A DNA stretch of 17,175 nt, taken from NCBI GenBank assembly GCA_947070915.1, contig CAMTDY010000045.1, positions 1 to 17,175 on the forward strand, read 5' to 3'. The translations under genes were made by a program, and so were the position numbers. The DNA comes from an uncultured Roseburia sp. Its GTDB lineage: Bacteria > Bacillota > Clostridia > Lachnospirales > Lachnospiraceae. Under the pieces are notes generated by a model, which saw only the letters and a list, made by a program, of their open reading frames with translations, searched no databases and was not told the DNA's origin. The stretch's first letter is position 1; every line of letters starts with the position of its first letter. Positions 13,994 to 17,175 of the stretch are shown here, one piece after another.

Positions 13994-14923
13994 ATGGACG
14001 TTATATTTATGGGGACGCCGGATTTTGCTGTTCCGGTCCTAAAGGCGCTGGCCGATTCAGAAAAGCACCGGGTCACAGCTGTGGTAACCCAGCCAGATAA
14101 GGCGAGAGGGCGCAGCGGCAGCCTGAGTTTCACCCCGGTCAAAAAGGTGGCACTGGAATATGATATTCCAGTATACACGCCCACAAAGGTAAAAGATCCT
14201 GAATTTGTGGAGACCCTGCGGGGGATTTCCTGTGATGTGATCGTGGTTGTGGCATTTGGCCAGATCCTGTCCAAAGAAATACTGGAAATGCCAGCTTATG
14301 GCTGCATCAATGTTCATGCTTCTCTGTTGCCGAGATGGCGGGGGGCAGCTCCGATCCAGTGGTCCATTCTGGAGGGGGATGCTGTCACTGGCATCACGAC
14401 GATGCAGATGGACGAAGGTCTTGATACCGGGGACATGCTGCTGAAAAAGGAGATCCCGCTGACGGCAGAGGAGACGGGAGAGAGCTTGTTTGAAAAGCTT
14501 TCTGAGATGGGAGGCCCCCTTTTGCTGGAGACACTGGAGCGGGCAGAAAAGGGTACGCTGGAGCCTGTTGCTCAGAAGGATGAGGAGAGCACCTATGCTA
14601 AAATGCTCACGAAAGAGCTTGGCAGGCTGGACTTCTCCTGGAAGGCAGAAAAACTGGAGCGGTACGTCAGAGGACTGAATTCCTGGCCCAGTGCCTACAC
14701 GGAATTCCGTGGAAAGATGTTAAAGATCTGGCGGGCAGAGGTGGTACCTGGAAATACAGACCTGGCGCCAGGAACGGTAGCCAGGGTGGAAAAGGACAGT
14801 TTCAGCATCCAGACCGGTGACGGACTTCTCCGGCTGCTGGAGATCCAGTTGGAAGGGAAAAAGCGGATGTCTGCCGGTGATTTCCTGCGGGGGATGAAGA
14901 TACAGAATGGAGAGACCTTGTGA
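13994..14923 (+). CDS. fmt: Methionyl-tRNA formyltransferase
   Basis: Fmt transfers a formyl group from 10-formyl-THF to initiator Met-tRNA. The protein is 309 residues, the usual size. It opens with the family start VIFMGTPDFAVPVLKAL (3-19) and has the active-site block NVHASLLPRWRGAAPIQWSI (106-125, with Asn106 and His108) and Asp144 in DEGLDTGDML; these correspond to Asn108, His110 and Asp146 of the E. coli enzyme. A C-terminal OB-like tRNA-binding domain follows (about 210-305). ATG 13994 has AAGGAGGAG upstream, 11 bp after the def stop. The TGA stop overlaps the GTG start of rsmB (GTGA). Confidence 0.97.
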   Translation: MDVIFMGTPDFAVPVLKALADSEKHRVTAVVTQPDKARGRSGSLSFTPVKKVALEYDIPVYTPTKVKDPEFVETLRGISCDVIVVVAFGQILSKEILEMPAYGCINVHASLLPRWRGAAPIQWSILEGDAVTGITTMQMDEGLDTGDMLLKKEIPLTAEETGESLFEKLSEMGGPLLLETLERAEKGTLEPVAQKDEESTYAKMLTKELGRLDFSWKAEKLERYVRGLNSWPSAYTEFRGKMLKIWRAEVVPGNTDLAPGTVARVEKDSFSIQTGDGLLRLLEIQLEGKKRMSAGDFLRGMKIQNGETL

Positions 14924-16263
14924 GAAGAGCAGTCTTTGATATTGTTTATGGAACACTGGAAGAAAAAGGCCATAGCGACGACTGGTTTAACCGTGTGGCA
15001 GAACAAGGGTCTTCCAGAAAATGGAGTGGACAGGAAAAAGGTTTTATACGAAGAGCGGCTTATGGGACGATAGAACGGGCGGCAACGTCGGACCGCGTCA
15101 TCGACCATTTTTCTAAAACTCCGGCGGTACGGCTGAAACCCGTGATCCGCTCGATACTGCGTATGGGCATTTATGAACTCTGGTATATGGATTCTGTCCC
15201 GGTGTCAGCCACCTGTAATGAAATGGTAGAGCTGGCAAAGAAGAAGAATTTCCAAGGCCTGGCAGGTTTTGTCAACGGAGTGCTCCGCAATGTGGCGCGG
15301 GCAGATAAAGAGGAGCTTTGCCAGGGGATTCTGGAGAAGTGCCGGAGTGAGACGGAAAAGCTGGCATTTATCTATTCTGTGCCGGAGGAGCTGGCCGGGC
15401 TGCTCATGAAAGCTTATGGAAAAAAGACCACGGAAAAGATTCTGGCCTCTTTTGAGACAGAAAATCCGTTGACGATCCGTGTCCAGACTTCAAATGCCAG
15501 TACCAGCCAGGTATTAGACAATCTTATGAAAGCAGGAATTCGGGCGGTTCCCTGTCCTTATGCCAGACATGCTTTCCGATTGTCTGGCGTGGAACGGGTG
15601 GAAGAGTTACCCGGCTTTGCAGAAGGGCATTTTATGATCCAGGACGAAAGTTCCCTGCTCCCGGTGATGGTTTCTGGCATCCGTCCGGGGGATTCTGTGA
15701 TAGATGTGTGCAGCAGCCCCGGTGGAAAAGCGCTGCATGCGGCGGACCTGCTGGAAGGGACTGGTGTGGTCAGCGCCAGGGATGTCTCAGAATATAAGCT
15801 GCAGCTAATCCGGGAAAATGTACAGCGGTTAAAGACGGAGAACATAGAGATCAGGCTCTGGGACGGCAGGGCGGCGGATCCGGAATGGGAAGAAAGGGCC
15901 GATGTGGTGATTGCGGATGTCCCCTGTTCCGGGATCGGTGTGATCGGCAGAAAACCAGAAATCCGTTACACGGCGGTACAGAATGCACCGGAGCTGCAAA
16001 AGCTGCAGCGGGAGATCCTGCGGGGGGCTGTGCGGGCTCTCAAACCAGGAGGAACGCTGATCTACAGCACCTGTACCGTGAATCCCGCAGAGAACGAAGA
16101 AAATGCCCGCTGGATCGCAGAGGAGCTGTCCCTGCGTCTGGTACCCCTGGACGGGGATCTGCCAGAAGAGCTGAGAAATAAAATGACAGCACGGGGAATG
16201 CTGCAGATCCTGCCGGGGATCCACGAGGGAAATGGATTCTTTGTGGCAAAGTTTATGAAATAA
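14920..16263 (+). CDS. rsmB: 16S rRNA (cytosine(967)-C(5))-methyltransferase
   Basis: RsmB (Sun/Fmu) makes m5C967 in 16S rRNA using S-adenosylmethionine. The 447-residue protein has an N-terminal NusB-like helical domain (about 1-130) and a C-terminal Rossmann methyltransferase domain. In the latter are the SAM loop DVCSSPGGK (262-270), PCSG with Cys336, and STCTVNPAENE with the catalytic Cys385; the two-cysteine layout is that of m5C enzymes. The SAM loop reads SSPGGKA where AAPGGKT is common, a mild variant. The GTG start (14920) overlaps the fmt stop by four bases, and the family start RRAVFDIVYGTLEE fits it; no separate ribosome binding site is obvious, so coupling to fmt is likely. Confidence 0.95.
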   Translation: MRRAVFDIVYGTLEEKGHSDDWFNRVAEQGSSRKWSGQEKGFIRRAAYGTIERAATSDRVIDHFSKTPAVRLKPVIRSILRMGIYELWYMDSVPVSATCNEMVELAKKKNFQGLAGFVNGVLRNVARADKEELCQGILEKCRSETEKLAFIYSVPEELAGLLMKAYGKKTTEKILASFETENPLTIRVQTSNASTSQVLDNLMKAGIRAVPCPYARHAFRLSGVERVEELPGFAEGHFMIQDESSLLPVMVSGIRPGDSVIDVCSSPGGKALHAADLLEGTGVVSARDVSEYKLQLIRENVQRLKTENIEIRLWDGRAADPEWEERADVVIADVPCSGIGVIGRKPEIRYTAVQNAPELQKLQREILRGAVRALKPGGTLIYSTCTVNPAENEENARWIAEELSLRLVPLDGDLPEELRNKMTARGMLQILPGIHEGNGFFVAKFMK

Positions 16264-16292
16264 ATAACCAATGTTTTGGAATGGAAAAGGAA

Positions 16293-17175
16293 ATGAAACA
16301 ATTTGATTTAAGAAGCTATACAGAACAGGAGATGATCCGTCTGGCGGAACAGTTTGGAGAGAAGCCCTTCCGCGGGAAACAGCTCTTTGAATGGGTCCAT
16401 GGGAGGCAGGTTTCGGATTTTGCCAGCATCAGCAACCTTCCCAGGAAATTTTTGGAGAATTTGGCAAAGGAGTATGAGATCTCCGGGGTGCAGATCCGAA
16501 AAAAACAGATTTCCAGGGATCAGGATACCGCCAAATATCTATTTTCACTGTCAGACGGAAATCTGGTGGAGAGTGTGTGGATGAAGTACCATCATGGAAA
16601 CAGCGTGTGCATCTCTTCCCAGGTGGGGTGCCGGATGGGCTGCAGCTTTTGTGCCTCCACCCTCACGGGACTGACAAGGAACCTGACCGCTGGGGAGATG
16701 CTCTCCCAGATCTACGAGATCCAGAATGAAACAGGAGAGAGGGTGTCCAATGTCATCGTGATGGGAATGGGGGAACCCCTCGATAATTATGACAACCTGC
16801 TCCGTTTTATCCAGCTCCTATCCGCAGAGAGAGGGATCCATCTCAGCCAGCGGAGCATCACCGTGTCCACCTGCGGCCTGGTGGACCAGATCCGGCGTCT
16901 GATGGAGGAAAAACTGCAGATTACCCTGGCTGTCAGTCTCCACGCCCCCAATGACGATATCCGGCGCCAGACGATGCCGGTGGCAAATAAATATTCCATC
17001 GAGGAAATTTTTTCTGTGTGCCGCGAATATATTAAGAATACGGGGCGGCGTATTACTTTTGAATACAGTATGATCGACGGGGTAAATGACGGCAGGGAGC
17101 ATGCTCTTGAGCTTGCCAGGCGCTGCCGCGGCATGAACTGCCACATAAATCTTATTCCTCTGAATGAGGTAAAGG
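16293..17175 (+). CDS. rlmN: Dual-specificity RNA methyltransferase RlmN (3' end cut by the window)
   Basis: RlmN is a radical-SAM enzyme that makes 2-methyladenosine at A2503 of 23S rRNA and at A37 of some tRNAs. The frame is open to the right edge. Visible parts are the N-terminal GEKPFRGKQLFEWVH block, the first catalytic Cys (Cys106) in SVCISSQVG, and the iron-sulfur motif CRMGCSFC with Cys113, Cys117 and Cys120. VIVMGMGEPLDNYDN follows, then ITVSTCGLVDQI and LAVSLHAPNDDIRRQTMPV. The second catalytic Cys lies past the edge. The start is uncertain: ATG 16293 has a weak GGA seven bases upstream, while the in-frame ATG 16281 would add four residues with no spacing to its own GGA. It follows rsmB by about 30 bp without a terminator. 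Confidence 0.95.
   Translation, partial: MKQFDLRSYTEQEMIRLAEQFGEKPFRGKQLFEWVHGRQVSDFASISNLPRKFLENLAKEYEISGVQIRKKQISRDQDTAKYLFSLSDGNLVESVWMKYHHGNSVCISSQVGCRMGCSFCASTLTGLTRNLTAGEMLSQIYEIQNETGERVSNVIVMGMGEPLDNYDNLLRFIQLLSAERGIHLSQRSITVSTCGLVDQIRRLMEEKLQITLAVSLHAPNDDIRRQTMPVANKYSIEEIFSVCREYIKNTGRRITFEYSMIDGVNDGREHALELARRCRGMNCHINLIPLNEVK

Overview
The window looks like a chromosomal segment of a low-to-moderate G+C Firmicute, most likely a gut Lachnospiraceae (class Clostridia). Four things point there: strong AAGGAGG-type ribosome binding sites, sigma-A promoters with TG-extended -10 boxes, a lysine (L-box) riboswitch ahead of dapA, and the Firmicute-type block priA-def-fmt-rsmB-rlmN. The lineage is an inference from gene style, not from a search. 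No rRNA, tRNA, CRISPR array, intact insertion sequence or prophage was found.

Left part (1-3515, + strand). This is the end of a cell-surface polysaccharide locus. It holds the last 33 codons of a membrane protein, a strong terminator with a sigma-A promoter nested in it, and an AT-rich Rpn-family PD-(D/E)XK nuclease gene carrying four perfect 12-bp repeats. A Wzx-like polysaccharide flippase and a LicD-family phosphotransferase follow closely, probably in one transcript with rpn.

Middle (3426-7804). A minus-strand pair, typA/bipA then a stand-alone DUF2156 protein, converges on licD; the two stop codons abut in TGATCA. The terminator of this pair appears to lie inside the licD coding region. 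Divergent from typA is an SSB-like protein with two OB folds, followed by a corrinoid adenosyltransferase-like (CobO/BtuR) gene.

Right part (7811-17175, + strand). A near-consensus promoter, a lysine riboswitch and an attenuator terminator precede dapA-dapB-murF-priA-def-fmt-rsmB-rlmN. Spacing is tight, with overlapping stop/start codons at murF/priA and fmt/rsmB, and I see no terminator between the genes. DapA and DapB make the lysine/meso-DAP precursor and MurF attaches the D-Ala-D-Ala dipeptide to the DAP- or Lys-containing wall precursor. PriA restarts replication forks, Fmt and Def add and remove the N-formyl group of initiator Met, and RsmB and RlmN methylate rRNA (RlmN also tRNA). rlmN runs off the right edge.

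Most of the window is ordinary housekeeping. The points most worth a second look are a possible intragenic small protein in rpn, the promoter nested in a terminator at 147-218, the coding/terminator overlap in licD, the tandem-OB SSB, and the reach of the lysine riboswitch over a long mixed operon.
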